From the NCBI GenBank assembly GCA_037074765.1, contig JBAMDO010000208.1:34242-98241 (forward strand): a DNA stretch of 64,000 bases. Direction: 5' to 3'. Source of the stretch: Mansonella perstans (Eukaryota > Nematoda > Chromadorea > Rhabditida > Onchocercidae). A program made the translations under genes and the position numbers. Positions 26,230 through 36,647 of the stretch are shown here, one piece after another; positions within the stretch are counted from its first letter, which is position 1; each line of letters starts with the position of its first letter. A model generated the notes under the pieces. That model had not been told where the DNA came from. It worked only from the letters and a program-made list of their open reading frames with translations, and made no database searches.

Positions 26230-26705
26230 AGAGAATGAATACGAAGAATAGTGACTTTTCTAAATTCAATAGTTATTAACAAAACAAATCTTTTTATCTT
26301 TTCTGAGATAACACGGAGTGAGATAGTGGAGTGATCAGTTAAAAAAATGATTTGAAACAGCTAGTTGTGATAAAACTTGTGATCGTATTACTGTTTATTA
26401 TTTTAGCAATAGTAAAAGATATTTCTTAACAATAACTGTTAATATGTTTTTTTTTCTGGGAAAAATTAATCACTACGTGTAATTCATCAGCGATTATTAA
26501 ATGATACTAATTCTTAAGCTGTGATTTTATTATTAAATGAAAAATAATGTCGTAGTGAAATTATTTCTTTTTTTACTTTTCATCTTTTCGGTGAGAAAAT
26601 CCGCCTTTTGAAATTCATCACTTGTCAACCATTTCAAACAACAAAATAATTCATATATTAAAAAAGTATTGGAAAAGGTTCACTGAAAGGAAAAAAAAAT
26701 TAAAC

Positions 26706-28487
26706 TTACATATGTCGCTGCAACATCATTATGATCGGATGAATTGGAAGGTTTGCACTGTTATTTCGGCCGATCGGACAAGTTGGAAGATATCCATGAT
26801 TTTCTGTGTTGATCGGACGAATGGGAAAGTTTGGATAACTTTCTCTGTCAACCAAATGAGTTAGAAGATTCGGCTGATTTCCTCTATTGGTCGGAAGAAT
26901 TGGAAAGTTTAATTGATTTTCTCTGTCAGTCAAATGAGTTGGAAGGTTTGGTTGATTTTCTCTGCCGACTAGATGGGTTAGAAAATTTGGTTGATTTCTC
27001 TTTTCGATCAGAGGGGTTAGAAAGTTTGCTTGATTTTCTCTGTCGACTAGGTGAGTTGGAAAATTTGGTTGATTTTCTTTTTCAATCAGAGGAGTTGAAA
27101 GGTTTGGTTGATTTTCTCGGTCGATTAAATGAGTTGGAAGATTTGGTTGATTTTCCTTCTCAGTCTGAGGAGTTAGAAGGTTTGGCTGATTTCTCTTTTC
27201 GATCAGAGGAGTTAGAAAGTTTGCTTGATTTTCTCTGTCGAGTAGTTGGGTTAGAAAATTTAGTTGATTTCTTTTTTCAATTAGAGGAGTCAAAAGGTTT
27301 GGTTGATTTTCTCTGTCGATTGGGTGGGTCGGAAGATTTGGTTGATTTCTCTTTTCGATCAGAGGGGTTAGAAAGTTTGCTTGGTTTTCTCTGTCGAGTA
27401 GTTGGGTTAGAAAATTTAGTCGATTTCTTTTTTCAATTAGAGGAGTCAGAAGGTTTGGTTGATTTTCTCTGTCGATTGGGTGGGTCGGAAGATTTGGTTG
27501 ATTTCTCTTTTCGATCAGAGGGGTTAGAAAGTTTGCTTGGTTTTCTCTGTCGACTGGGTGGGTTAGAAAATTTGGTTGATTTCCTTTTTGAATCAAAGTA
27601 GTTAGAAGGTCTGGTTGATTTTCTCTGTCGATTGGGTGGGTCGGAAGATTTGGTTGATTTCCTTTTTGAATCAAAGTAGTCAGAAGGTTTGGTTGATTTT
27701 CTCTGTCGATTGGGTGGGTTAGAAGATTTGATTGATTTTCTTTTTGAATCAAAGTAGTTAGAAGATCTGGTTGATTTTCTCTGTCGATTGGGTGGGTTAG
27801 AAGATTTGGTTGATTTCCTTTTTGAATCAAAGTAGTTAGAAAGTTTGCTTGATTTTCTCTGTCGACTGGGTGGGTCGGAAGATTTGGTTGATTTCTCTTT
27901 TCGATCAGAGGGGTTAGAAAGTTTGCTTGATTTTCTCTGTCGACTGGGTGGGTTAGAAGATTTGGTTGATTTCCTTTTTGAATCAAAGTAGATAGAAGGT
28001 TTTGTTGATTTTCTCTGTCAACTGGGTGGGTCGGAAGATTTGACTGATTTTCTCTGTCGATGAGGTGAGCTGTGAACTTTGGTTGATCTCCTCTATTGTT
28101 CGAATGAGTTGGAAGGTTCGACTGATTCCCTGTGTCTATTGGAAGAATTGGAAAATTTAGCTGATTCCTTCTGTCGATCGGATGAATTGGAAGGTTTGAC
28201 TGATTTCTCCTGTTGTTCGAACGAACTGGAAGATCGCGGTAATTTCCTCTGTTGAATGGACGAGAATTTCGGTGAATTTCCCTGTTTGTCGGACGATCGT
28301 TTTTTCTATGATTTGGAAAGTTCCTATAATTTCTTCTGTCAGTTGAACGAGTTGGAAGATTTCTGTGATTTTCTCTGTTGATGGGACGACTTGGAAAGTT
28401 TCGATGTTTTCTCCGATTTGGAGGATTTGCATGAATTTCCCTTTCAATTGAAGAAGTGGAAATGTTTAGCTGATTTTCGTTATCCAT
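26706..28487 (-). CDS. Intronless protein of about 43 tandem 13-residue repeats
   Basis: A single uninterrupted 593-codon frame, exceptional here because every other sizeable gene is split into short exons. After a short N-terminus (MDNENQLN...), nearly all of it is 13-residue repeats built on DRENQPNLLTHPI and EKRNQPNLPTPLI. In the central part these two versions alternate as a 26-residue (78-bp) higher-order unit. The first and last repeats are diverged (NRENHRNLPTRST; GRNNSANLPIHPI), while central ones are nearly identical, as expected from unequal exchange. The protein is rich in Asn, Arg, Pro, Leu and Gln. No signal peptide, membrane segment, Cys framework or known domain is visible. An in-frame stop lies a few codons upstream of the ATG. 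An acceptor-like TTCCAG at about 28525 could be a trans-splice site. Function unknown. It could also be a satellite that happens to be open. Confidence 0.6.
   Translation of the reverse strand: MDNENQLNISTSSIEREIHANPPNRRKHRNFPSRPINRENHRNLPTRSTDRRNYRNFPNHRKNDRPTNREIHRNSRPFNRGNYRDLPVRSNNRRNQSNLPIHPIDRRNQLNFPILPIDTGNQSNLPTHSNNRGDQPKFTAHLIDRENQSNLPTHPVDRENQQNLLSTLIQKGNQPNLLTHPVDRENQANFLTPLIEKRNQPNLPTHPVDRENQANFLTTLIQKGNQPNLLTHPIDRENQPDLLTTLIQKENQSNLLTHPIDRENQPNLLTTLIQKGNQPNLPTHPIDRENQPDLLTTLIQKGNQPNFLTHPVDRENQANFLTPLIEKRNQPNLPTHPIDRENQPNLLTPLIEKRNRLNFLTQLLDRENQANFLTPLIEKRNQPNLPTHPIDRENQPNLLTPLIEKRNQLNFLTQLLDRENQANFLTPLIEKRNQPNLLTPQTEKENQPNLPTHLIDRENQPNLSTPLIEKENQPNFPTHLVDRENQANFLTPLIEKRNQPNFLTHLVGRENQPNLPTHLTDRENQLNFPILPTNRGNQPNLLTHLVDRESYPNFPIRPINTENHGYLPTCPIGRNNSANLPIHPIIMMLQRHM
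26850..28430. repeat. 39-bp minisatellite, 78-bp higher order
   Basis: The DNA behind the repeat protein is a 39-bp tandem array of about 40 units. Because 39 is a multiple of three, a frame without stops stays open across the array. This also holds on the opposite strand: 26831-27601 (+) is open for 256 codons with a repeated LVDFLCRLxxLEN pattern. Copies at the edges are more diverged than those in the centre. Confidence 0.9.
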
Positions 28488-29352
28488 ATCAAATATGGTT
28501 TTTATTCACTCGTTTAATATTCTGGAACAATTCGTACTACTATGAGTTTGTTCTGTTACAAATATTTATCTATAAAAATTTCGGTATGCCATTGTCATAT
28601 ATAATTTGCTAGATATCTCAATGGGGAGGGAGGAGAGGGGAGAGTAGGGAAGAGTACCTATTCACGCTACGAAGTAATAGTTAATTATGCAATGGGGATT
28701 TTGCTAAGGTCAAGCTGCTGGTCAACCATTTCAAATGTTTTTCCGTCCGTTGCGATTACTTTATCATGAAACATTGAATGGATGTTGATATAAGGATTGT
28801 TTTTATATACTACAAAATTGCATTACCTAAACATTCATATGGTAAAAATACTGTCATAAAGTATCGGAATAGTACAAAATAGTTAATCTGCCGAAAAATC
28901 CGTAATTGTATCAATTTTTTCTAAATTCATCACCTATTATTTTTTTAAGAAAAAGGACTTTTTTTTCTGCTATTTCATTTTTAATTAATAAGTAACTGGA
29001 TTGATGCATTCGATAAAATATGAGATCAAAATGATACGTTATCAATTAATGATGTAGTGATAAGGAATGGAAACTGAACAATACCGATCACTATCTTTCA
29101 CATATATTCGGATAAAAATTTTTAATAATGATTTGATTAAATTTCAGGATTGTTCTTATTCAAATTAAAATGGATATTATCCGGAAAACAATGCAAAGTT
29201 TTAACTGTACCACCAATAATAACAACTTATTATGTAACCACTCAGCAATAGGAAAGTGAAAAATGATGCAATGAAAAGCTCAGCAAGTGAGTTTCTATAG
29301 TTGTATATACCTAAAATAGTAGTAAAGAAAGAGAGATGGTCAGAGATGATCA

Positions 29353-29420
29353 TTGACCTCACCACTATGTTTTATTCTGAACAACAACAACAACCTCAGA
29401 CGAAGCAGCTCTGAGGTCAA
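29353..29420. other. Possible stem-loop
   Basis: TTGACCTCA at 29353-29361 pairs perfectly with TGAGGTCAA at 29412-29420. An alternative inner stem pairs CCTCAGA (29394-29400) with TCTGAGG (29410-29416). The two stems compete for the same 3' strand, so the element could switch between forms. It is intergenic; function unknown. Confidence 0.35.
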
Positions 29421-29810
29421 CAGATCGTTGCATCCTACTTCTCTACATTGATTGTTTAAATTACTTATTGGGCAGATCATACCGGTTCATTTGAAAATAT
29501 AATGACAATGGTCATCTTAGCCATTAACAAAATGGTCCCTCTAACTGTGAACCATAGATTTATGAGAATTAAACATATTGCTCATAGAGATAGCAGCGCG
29601 ATATGTAAAAAAAACAAGTTTGAATTTTTTTAACTCATACGTTTAAAAGTTTTTTAATTAAAGTCTATTTTTAAATTGACAATTAATTATTTTTAAATCT
29701 TATGATCCCTGTTACAAATAAAAGAACCAAAGTGATCCAGCTATAGACAATAACAATCAGAATTGACATATTCTGATTGTTAAAAAAAGACCAGAACCAA
29801 TCGACCATCA

Positions 29811-30013
29811 CCATTACTTCTCGATATTATCCGTTTTTTCTCCTCGCTATGCCTAACTCATTCCGCAAAACATCTTTCTATTACTTCTCGATATTATCCG
29901 TTTTTTCTCCTCGCTATGCCTAACTCATTCCGCAAAACATCTTTCCATTACTTCTCGATATTATCCGTTTTTTCTTCTCGCTATGCCTAACTCATTCCGC
30001 AAAACATCTTTCA
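29811..30013. repeat. 67-bp tandem repeat, 3 copies
   Basis: Three nearly identical copies begin with ATTACTTCTCGATATTATCC at 29813, 29880 and 29947. Identity between copies is very high (only single-base differences seen), so the array is young or recently homogenised. It is non-coding. Confidence 0.9.
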
Positions 30014-30167
30014 AGGTTCTCCATGAGTTATCAACCATAATGTTTATTTTTTGAATAATTGTACAATCGCTAGTCTTTTCCATTTCTTCTTTGTATTCTT
30101 TGTCTCCCTGGTCATGATGACTTCACAAATATTCCACAACAGTTATATCCATATACCAATTAGTTGT

Positions 30168-30400
30168 ATCCTGATCACATATCCTGCATATTCTGATTAA
30201 ATATCCTGCATATCCTGATCACATATCCTGCATATCCTGATCACATATCCTGCATATCCTGATCACATATCCTGCATATCCTGATCACATATCCTGCATA
30301 TCCTGATCACATATCCTGCATATTCTGATCAGATATCCTGCATATCCTGACCACATATCCTACATATCCTTATCACATATCCTGCATATCCTGATCACGT
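30168..30400. repeat. 22-bp tandem repeat, about 10 copies
   Basis: Head-to-tail units of ATATCCTGCATATCCTGATCAC are seen. Flanking copies are degenerate (GATTAA, GACCAC, TTATCAC variants) and central ones are identical. The unit itself contains two related 11-mers, ATATCCTGCAT and ATCCTGATCAC. Intergenic, function unknown. Confidence 0.9.
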
Positions 30401-31393
30401 ATTCGCATATTGACTAGTGAGTAAATCCTGATCATTGTATTGTTTCGAGTTGTATTCTTTCGAATTTAAGGCATAAAAATCACCAAATACTATAAATTTA
30501 ATGATTGAAGGCATTGTCAGTGGTAAGTGATGTTATTAATCAGATCAGAAATCAGAGATATTAGTACCGTTTAAATAGATGCTGTAATTTTTTTTTCTGT
30601 TTTTTATTTTTATTCTTTGCTTGTGATTAACTATGAATGTTTTTTTTTTTTTGGTCATTGTTAACTGATGGTCGTTGTTAACTGTATGGTCATTGTTAAG
30701 CCTATGGTCATTGTTAACTCTATTTCAAATTACTCCATATTCTTTTTTTTCTTTTAAATTTATAAATAAAACTTTCCTTGTTTGTACACGCAGAATGATA
30801 TCAATAAAATCCATCTGCATTGTTCTGAACATCGTTCATTTGATATTATTATCAGTGCTTTTAATCGTTCGTCCACTTTCAAATCATCGTTAGGTGAAAG
30901 TATAAAGAGACATTGGGAAATGTTAACAGTAACAAATTTAGCAAATAACACAAAATAAACTACTAATTCATTTATGGCCAATGGCCAATAAAATTACCAG
31001 TCAAAATTTAATGAATGTCATCGATAGCTTTTTTTTCTTTCAGCTTCATTTTTTAGAAATATATTTAACATCTTTGCAAAAAATTTTCATATTTCTAAAA
31101 TGAAATAAAAATGAATTGAAATGTGAATGTGTAATTTTTTTTCCGATTAATAAACATTCAATTTTAAAAAAAAAAATGCCACTGAAAATGTCACAGACTT
31201 CGAATTGAGTTGGTAAAATTTGTTTGAATGTAAATTTGTTTAGTTCAAAGTTCAATTCAAAATTATAAAATGATGAAGAATGGGAAAATTACTCATTGTA
31301 ATTAATTTCATCATCTCTTTTTTTTTGTAAAATTTTTTTTGTTGGTTGATAGACAAATTGAGGAAAAACAGTAGAAAAGAAGTGAGGTGAATT

Positions 31394-34347
31394 ATGGAAA
31401 ATATAACGATGGGGTCGGATCAATCACAGAAAATGTCTGTTTCAAGGATTATGAAAAGCAAGCTGTGAATGCTTTTATCCTATTTTCTTCCCTCTCAATG
31501 CACTTGTTAACAAGTGATAAATCACTAATTAACAAGTGATAAAGTTAATCTAAACTAACAAGTGATAAAATTAATTTAAATCAATAAGTGATAAAGATTA
31601 ATTTAAATGAGTCATTTGTAACAATTATCAACAACGTTAAATTGTTTGATGCTTTCAATTGCTTTATTGCCTTAAAATTTAAACAAGAAAATGTCCAAAA
31701 AGAGTATTTTTACTTCTGCAAAATTCTTTCAACTAAATTGACAAATTAAATTATAAGAAAAAAGAAAACAAAGAATTCAAAGTTATCGTTATTAAGGAAA
31801 ATTTCTAAATTTAAATTCCAAGCAATAATGTAAAATAAAATTGAATGAAAGATAATTGATAATTACTTGAAATGATGATTGCTTGCTCAGTAAATGGTTT
31901 ATTTTATTTAGCAGCACAGCAAAAAGCCCAGCAAAGAGTTTGGATGACACACAAATGACATCACGTGGACCACTAACTACAAGTTATGTCATCAAATCAC
32001 AACGACAAACACCAAAACAGTACAGTCTTTTCAGTTTTTATACATTACTATGCTAATTATAATATATTACTGTCAATGTTGACTGTCAAAATATATTGAT
32101 ATGGTATGCTATTTTGAAATATATTGGTAATTTATTTATTTTATGGACATTTGTGCTTGTGCAGCCTCGTATGGCCTATAAGTTATGCTACAATGCCGCA
32201 TATGCCTCCAGCAGGGTCACCCATACTAGATTGATTCCTGATTCCAGCCGAAAAATAAGACAGCGTGTGTTCACGTTCATGATGAGCCCATTAGCTTTCA
32301 AACAACCATCCTAGAAGAAGGACTGCTCTTACTTCAAACCCGGGCTGATGAAATACTAAACTATAAAGGCAATCCATCTAAATGATGCCTTCGCTGTCAC
32401 CATCTAAGCTTGCTGGTCCTGGTAGATAAATCTGTGGAGTAAAGTGTGGCAATAATTCTGCATACAGCTGTATCGCACTTGAAAAATTCACTGCGCAGAC
32501 TTAATGGATTCTTCAAATTCTTCAAATCTTCGTTCTCAAAATCAAGCCATGAATTTAAAATGACTATTACTATCAAAATATAGAATACAAATGTCATTAT
32601 TAAATTCCAATTATTGCTCATTCGTCATCGATAACAGATAAATGATTCATTCCAATAATGCTTTAATCAACAAAAATTAACTCAGTTAGAATTAAGAACT
32701 GATCTAATTTCATTTTATTCAAATGAAATTGATTGTAAAATAGAATGCTAAAAACGAAATGAAATTATGAAAATTTTTAATCTGAATTTAATTTTATCTA
32801 ATTTTTTTTTTCAAATATACTAAAACTAGTATTGAATTGTAGTGCAGTAGTTATTCATTTTACACCGATGAAACAAAGACCACAAATTGCATTAGCCGAA
32901 TTACAATTATGTAATGATGCCGAGATACCACTTTTATTCAAGCTTTGCTCCGATACAACTTCTAGCATTACGGTAATATTGAACATATTAATTTATTATT
33001 ATTCTTTCAATCTTGATGATCATTCCATTAAGTTTAATTTGATTAATTTCATTCATATCTGAATAATTCAGTTCTAAATTGCTTCCGTAGGCTTCACCAG
33101 CCGGAAGTGGTTGTATTCCGCCACGTGCGGAGCAGCGTTGTTATCTGACATGGAGACGATCAAAGCAGCAGCAAATTCAACAAGATATGAGAACACCACG
33201 ACTAATACTTATTACAAATTTCGTTGCACAGGAAATCGATAACAACCAGACAATGGTAACTAAATTAGTAGGTAATCAATTAATCTAATCATATAATGGA
33301 TAATAAATATAACAGTAATTAAAGATTTATAGCTCTTTAGCACAAATATATTGTAATATATTTTGGTGCAATAATTAAGATTTTTAAATGAAACTTTACA
33401 ATTTCATTTTTATCATGATTCCTTTTTCTATATTAACTTAATGAGGCTAAATTCCCATCTCTATAATTAATTAATGAGATTAACTTTATCACTAAGATTA
33501 TTTCAAGCATAATTATATTAGCTTATCTTTAGCTAATAATGATCTTTTTATTACTAACATTGAAATACTGATGTTTTCATGTACAATAACATCTCAGAAC
33601 AATATTACAGCACGACTGCATTCAGAAAGCGAAAAAACAGACGAGCAAATACCTTTAATCAAATTTACATTTGAAAGAAAAGAAGTCACCCCGCCTGTTA
33701 AAACATTAAGCCCTCATTCGGATCAAACTACTGAGTAGGTGTTTTCCTCTTTATCTCTTCCCATTTCCCATAACTACAAAATGAACAGTGAATAATTGTA
33801 GAATATCAATTAAAATTATAAATTTATACAACATTTAAATTTTAACTCACAAAACTTTGTATTCAATTCCTCCTTGAAAATTATGTCAGAAAAGAGATTG
33901 AAACATATCTGTTATAATTCAAGTAAACTTATATCATCTATAATTAATGTTCATCATCTCTTCTCCGGTGATCATCAATTAATCTGCGGTGAAAATTTGA
34001 TGATCTGATGAAAACATTTATCATTTATGAAAAAAAAAAAAAATTACATCTATGAAATTTTACATTGATGAAAAGTTATCATGAAGTGAAGACCAGCTTT
34101 ATGTACGTTAATATTTACAACAATTTAACTCTAAATCATTCGCAAAATTCATTTCAATTTTTGAAATTTACTTAAATCTTGCAAGTTTTCTTTTTTTTTT
34201 TTAAGGCAACCAACACAAATGGATTATGCTGAGGAGGATGCATTAAAAGTTTTAAATGAATACATTCAATGGTTTCAACGACATCCATTAGAAACTATGA
34301 TGATATCATTGTTCATTATTGCATTATTCGTGGCAATTTTCACTTAA
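31394..34347 (+). CDS. MSP-domain (VAP-like) tail-anchored membrane protein
   Basis: Core exons are 32843-32972, 33091-33255, 33598-33734 and 34206-34347. They encode a major-sperm-protein fold (VVIHFTPMKQRP, LQLCNDAEIPLLFKLCSDTTSS, a GSGCIPPRAEQRCYLTWRRSK strand, LILITNFVAQEID), a charged linker, and a hydrophobic C-terminal segment (MISLFIIALFVAIFT, last 15 residues). MSP domain plus C-terminal anchor is the VAP/MOSPD layout, in which the MSP face binds FFAT-type motifs at ER contact sites. Two upstream exons, 31394-31464 (ATG at 31394) and 31912-32019, join in phase and give a 250-residue product with a Ser/Thr/Lys-rich N-terminus. This 5' part is less certain, because an alternative acceptor at 32829 and other exons in the 32020-32842 intron exist. 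The core assignment is strong. Specific FFAT binding is family knowledge and has not been checked residue by residue. Confidence 0.75.
32165..32385 (+). other. Unplaced plus-strand exon candidates
   Basis: Within the proposed 32020-32842 intron are two splice-bounded open segments. One begins after GTGCAG at 32165 and continues in phase from exon 31912-32019, ending in MPPAGSPILD and a stop at 32232-32234. The other begins after TTCCAG at about 32250 and encodes a hydrophilic helix-like stretch with DEPISFQTTILEEGLLLL, stopping at 32383-32385. They could be an alternative 3' end of the MSP gene or part of a separate small gene. I could not join the second to any upstream exon in phase. Confidence 0.35.
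32378..32621 (-). CDS. Small single-pass membrane protein, frameshifted
   Basis: Starting at the ATG at 32621-32619, the frame encodes MSNNWN followed by a 17-residue hydrophobic segment (MTFVFYILIVIVILNSW), then an acidic stretch. As given, it continues for 74 codons into an unpromising tail (STRTSKLRW). Shifting by one base at the homopolymer 32482-32486 (five A on the plus strand) opens a far more protein-like C-terminus, with LYAELLPHFTPQIYLPGPAS and an acidic DGDSEG end, stopping at 32380-32378. That gives about 80 residues. The gene is antisense to an intron of the MSP gene, and its stop overlaps a plus-strand stop by a few bases. I do not recognise the family. An assembly error in the homopolymer is the simplest reading; a true pseudogene is the alternative. 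Confidence 0.45.
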
Positions 34348-35521
34348 TTAAAATAATTCTTTTTTCTCTTACAATCCTATACTATTTTTTTTTTGAAACA
34401 ATTACAATTATCTTTTCAAATTAAATTCACTAATAATAATGCTTGCTTGATTATTCAGTGAATTGAAATAACAATTCATTTGAGATTTATCAATTCAAAT
34501 AAAGTAAAATTTCAATTTCAATAAATTTTAATAATCTGTTTATTCATTTATTTGCTGAATAAAAATATTTCTCAAATTATGATTTAGAATTTCAGCATCT
34601 AATTTTTCCACTATAATCTATTGGAAGAAGTTTATATTTTGCAAATTTGACCTGTTTTTTTTTTTTTTTTTTGGGACAATTAAGAATATTACCATTGAAG
34701 GGATAGCTTACTATCAATAGAGATTCGGAAAACATCGTAACGTAGTTATTTTCCTGAGAAATTACGCATCAATTCCGATTAAAGCGTAACATGCTATCAT
34801 CATAATTATGATTAGACTTCGTAAGCTTTTAGAATTTTAGAGGATTTCATTCACGCTGAATGAATCATTGAGCTTACACAATTAATTTTTCAAGTGAAGC
34901 ATAGCGTACGTGAAATTATCTCCATTCTTTACTCCAGAGATTCATCGATCAGAATTCTAGCAAGTTTAGATGATGATTGTAAGATTCTCAGATCGTAGAT
35001 TTCAATTATAGTGTCCTTCTTCTTCTAGATTGATAGCTCTGTAGGATTACTAATCGAGCTCTGTTATCCAACTATGGAATAAATGCCATCTTTTTCCTAG
35101 CACGGTTACCTGAAGGCGCAAAATACCACACCACTATCGCCTCTATCACTATTACTATCGCTTACTTCTCGTACACAGAATCGTTGTGGAAAACTGGTGA
35201 TTGTGGTATTTGACGGTTTGTCGTTGTTTCAGGAATTCCCGTTAAATTTCTCATGAATCCATGTCTATTACGGGTTGTTTTTCCGAGAGCTAGTAGTGTG
35301 TTTCTTTATAGATACAATGGTAGTTTGATGTGTTAAATATTCGACAGTAAGAGTAATTCACGTAGAATGATGTGAAAAGTCAAAGGATAAAAGCTGAAGA
35401 GAGAGAGATAGTGATAATTTGAGAGAATTTGTGTTAAAATTGCTTCAAATTATCTCTTATAAATTTTATTTTAGCAAACTTTGAATAATTTTAACTCTAT
35501 TAATTAAAACTTTTTTTTTTC
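34348..35521. other. Intergenic, AT-rich
   Basis: This is the 3' flank of the MSP gene (an AATAAA-like signal near 34498) and the 5' region of the first RING-CH gene. There is a T16-type run near 34655. The stretch 35080-35260 is less AT-rich but has no frame with splice borders. Nothing else is assigned. Confidence 0.5.
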
Positions 35522-35523
35522 AG
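35522..35523 (+). promoter_or_regulatory. Probable spliced-leader or cis acceptor
   Basis: A run of Ts followed by CAG ends at 35523, 16 nt before the ATG of the first RING-CH gene at 35540. No upstream coding exon is visible, so trans-splicing is likely, as proposed for ifg-1, SMIM15 and vig-1 in this window. Confidence 0.5.
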
Positions 35524-35539
35524 GATTAGGTTTAACAAT

Positions 35540-36647
35540 ATGCAAAATGAAATGAAAACTACAATGTCATCGAATAGTAGTGATAGTGGTAATAGCAGTA
35601 GGAACAGTAAAGTATCGTGTTTGTCGAGTGGAAGAAGTAATGTAACCATTCTGTCTGGTATATTTCCGCTTTCATCTCAGGTTACATCTCCGATTACTTC
35701 TCAGATTACAACTCAGGCTTCATCATCCTTCGACAAAGTTAGAACTGATCATTCTAAGGTATGTTTTGAAAATTTATAACATAAAGAATACTCTAATATT
35801 TTCTCTGATAGTTAAAAATAATAACAAATAAATGAAAAGTTCAAATTCTGTTGCAATTAGAAATCTACGAGAATATTTCTGAATTATGTTAATATCTAGA
35901 TTTGTCGATATTGCTTATCAGATGATGATATGGAATGGCTAGCACCATGTAAATGTATCGGAACGATGAGATGGGTCCATCTGAGCTGTTTTGATCAATG
36001 GCTTTCTTATGCACCACATTCTATGAAATATAGTTGTGCTATATGCAAGTAAATTCATTTTAATTATTTAAGTCCAATTAATTTCATTCATTAAATAATA
36101 ATAATGTGATTGTTGGAAAAGGAATACTATACATTACATTGTTTTTGTTATAAAGTAACAACTATTGTTATGTGAACTTAAAATTTCCAGTTTCGGTCAC
36201 TATGAAAGTCGAGATTACATGGACAATCATGTTGTTAAGATAACTTAGCTAATCACTTAGTACTACGTTTTGCTTTTTTTAGTTGTTTTTTTTTTTTGTA
36301 AAATTTGTTTTCTCATTCATTATTTGAAAGATAAATATTGAAATAGTTTCAGTTACGTGTATCGGCGTCAGTGGAAGTTAAAGCCTTACAAATATTGGCA
36401 TTGGCCACGGTTTCATCTTCGTCCAACTGATCTATTTGGAATATACTTCGACATAATTCTGACTTACCGCGTATGTCGCTATTTCCCACGTTGTTTTGAC
36501 AATAGAGTTACGTTCTTTCTCTATATTAGCTATGTTTTGTTTTGGAAGATAGTTGTTTTCAGTAAAATGAGACTTAACTTTTATTCAAATATTGCCTATG
36601 GCATTATTACATCGATATGCTCTTCAACGGTTCTAGATGCACAATAA
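35540..36647 (+). CDS. RING-CH (MARCH-type) E3 ubiquitin ligase, copy 1
   Basis: Exons 35540-35758, 35900-36048 and 36353-36647 give 220 residues. Residues 1-73 are a Ser/Thr-rich, probably disordered N-terminus. Residues 75-122 form a complete C4HC3 RING-CH finger: C75, C78, C90, C92, H100, C103, C119, C122, with the typical WVHLSCFDQWL core. The finger is followed by a K/W/H-rich stretch (KYWHWPRFHLRPTDLF) and two hydrophobic segments (about VTFFLYISYVLFWKIVVF and NIAYGIITSICSS), consistent with a membrane-anchored ligase that ubiquitinates membrane proteins. Spacing around the finger resembles MARCH5-like members more than MARCH2/3, but that is an impression. A paralogue with the same exon structure follows 1.2 kb downstream on the same strand. 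The finger assignment is firm; the substrate is unknown. Confidence 0.92.

Larger units (their letters stand above)
22998..26705. other. Gene-poor spacer with repeats
   Basis: AT-rich spacer upstream of ifg-1, presumably carrying its promoter. It contains a GA-rich tract at about 24430-24475, a TC-rich tract at about 24825-24850, an inverted repeat and a three-copy repeat (listed separately). A frame on the minus strand at about 25860-25745, ending in a donor-like CGCAG/GTTTTT, overlaps a plus-strand frame starting MSFLFGRRLEK at about 25797. Neither could be joined to other exons. Confidence 0.5.
28488..31393. other. Minisatellite-rich spacer
   Basis: No gene is assigned. The stretch carries a 67-bp repeat (29811-30013), a 22-bp repeat (30168-30400), short GGTCATTGTTAACT-type repeats at about 30650-30720, and a possible stem-loop at 29353-29420. 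A frame after TACACGCAG at about 30796 (start MISIKSICIV, hydrophobic) resembles a trans-spliced first exon but has no partner. Downstream of the proposed first exon of the next gene, about 31500-31612 holds an approximately 27-bp AACAAGTGATAAA repeat in four copies. Confidence 0.5.

Noticed and set aside
26831..27601. 256-codon plus-strand ORF (LVDFLCRL repeats) as a separate gene
   Set aside because: It is an antisense shadow of the 39-bp array. It lacks a distinct N-terminus, promoter context or non-repeat sequence, and the minus-strand frame is longer and spans the whole array.
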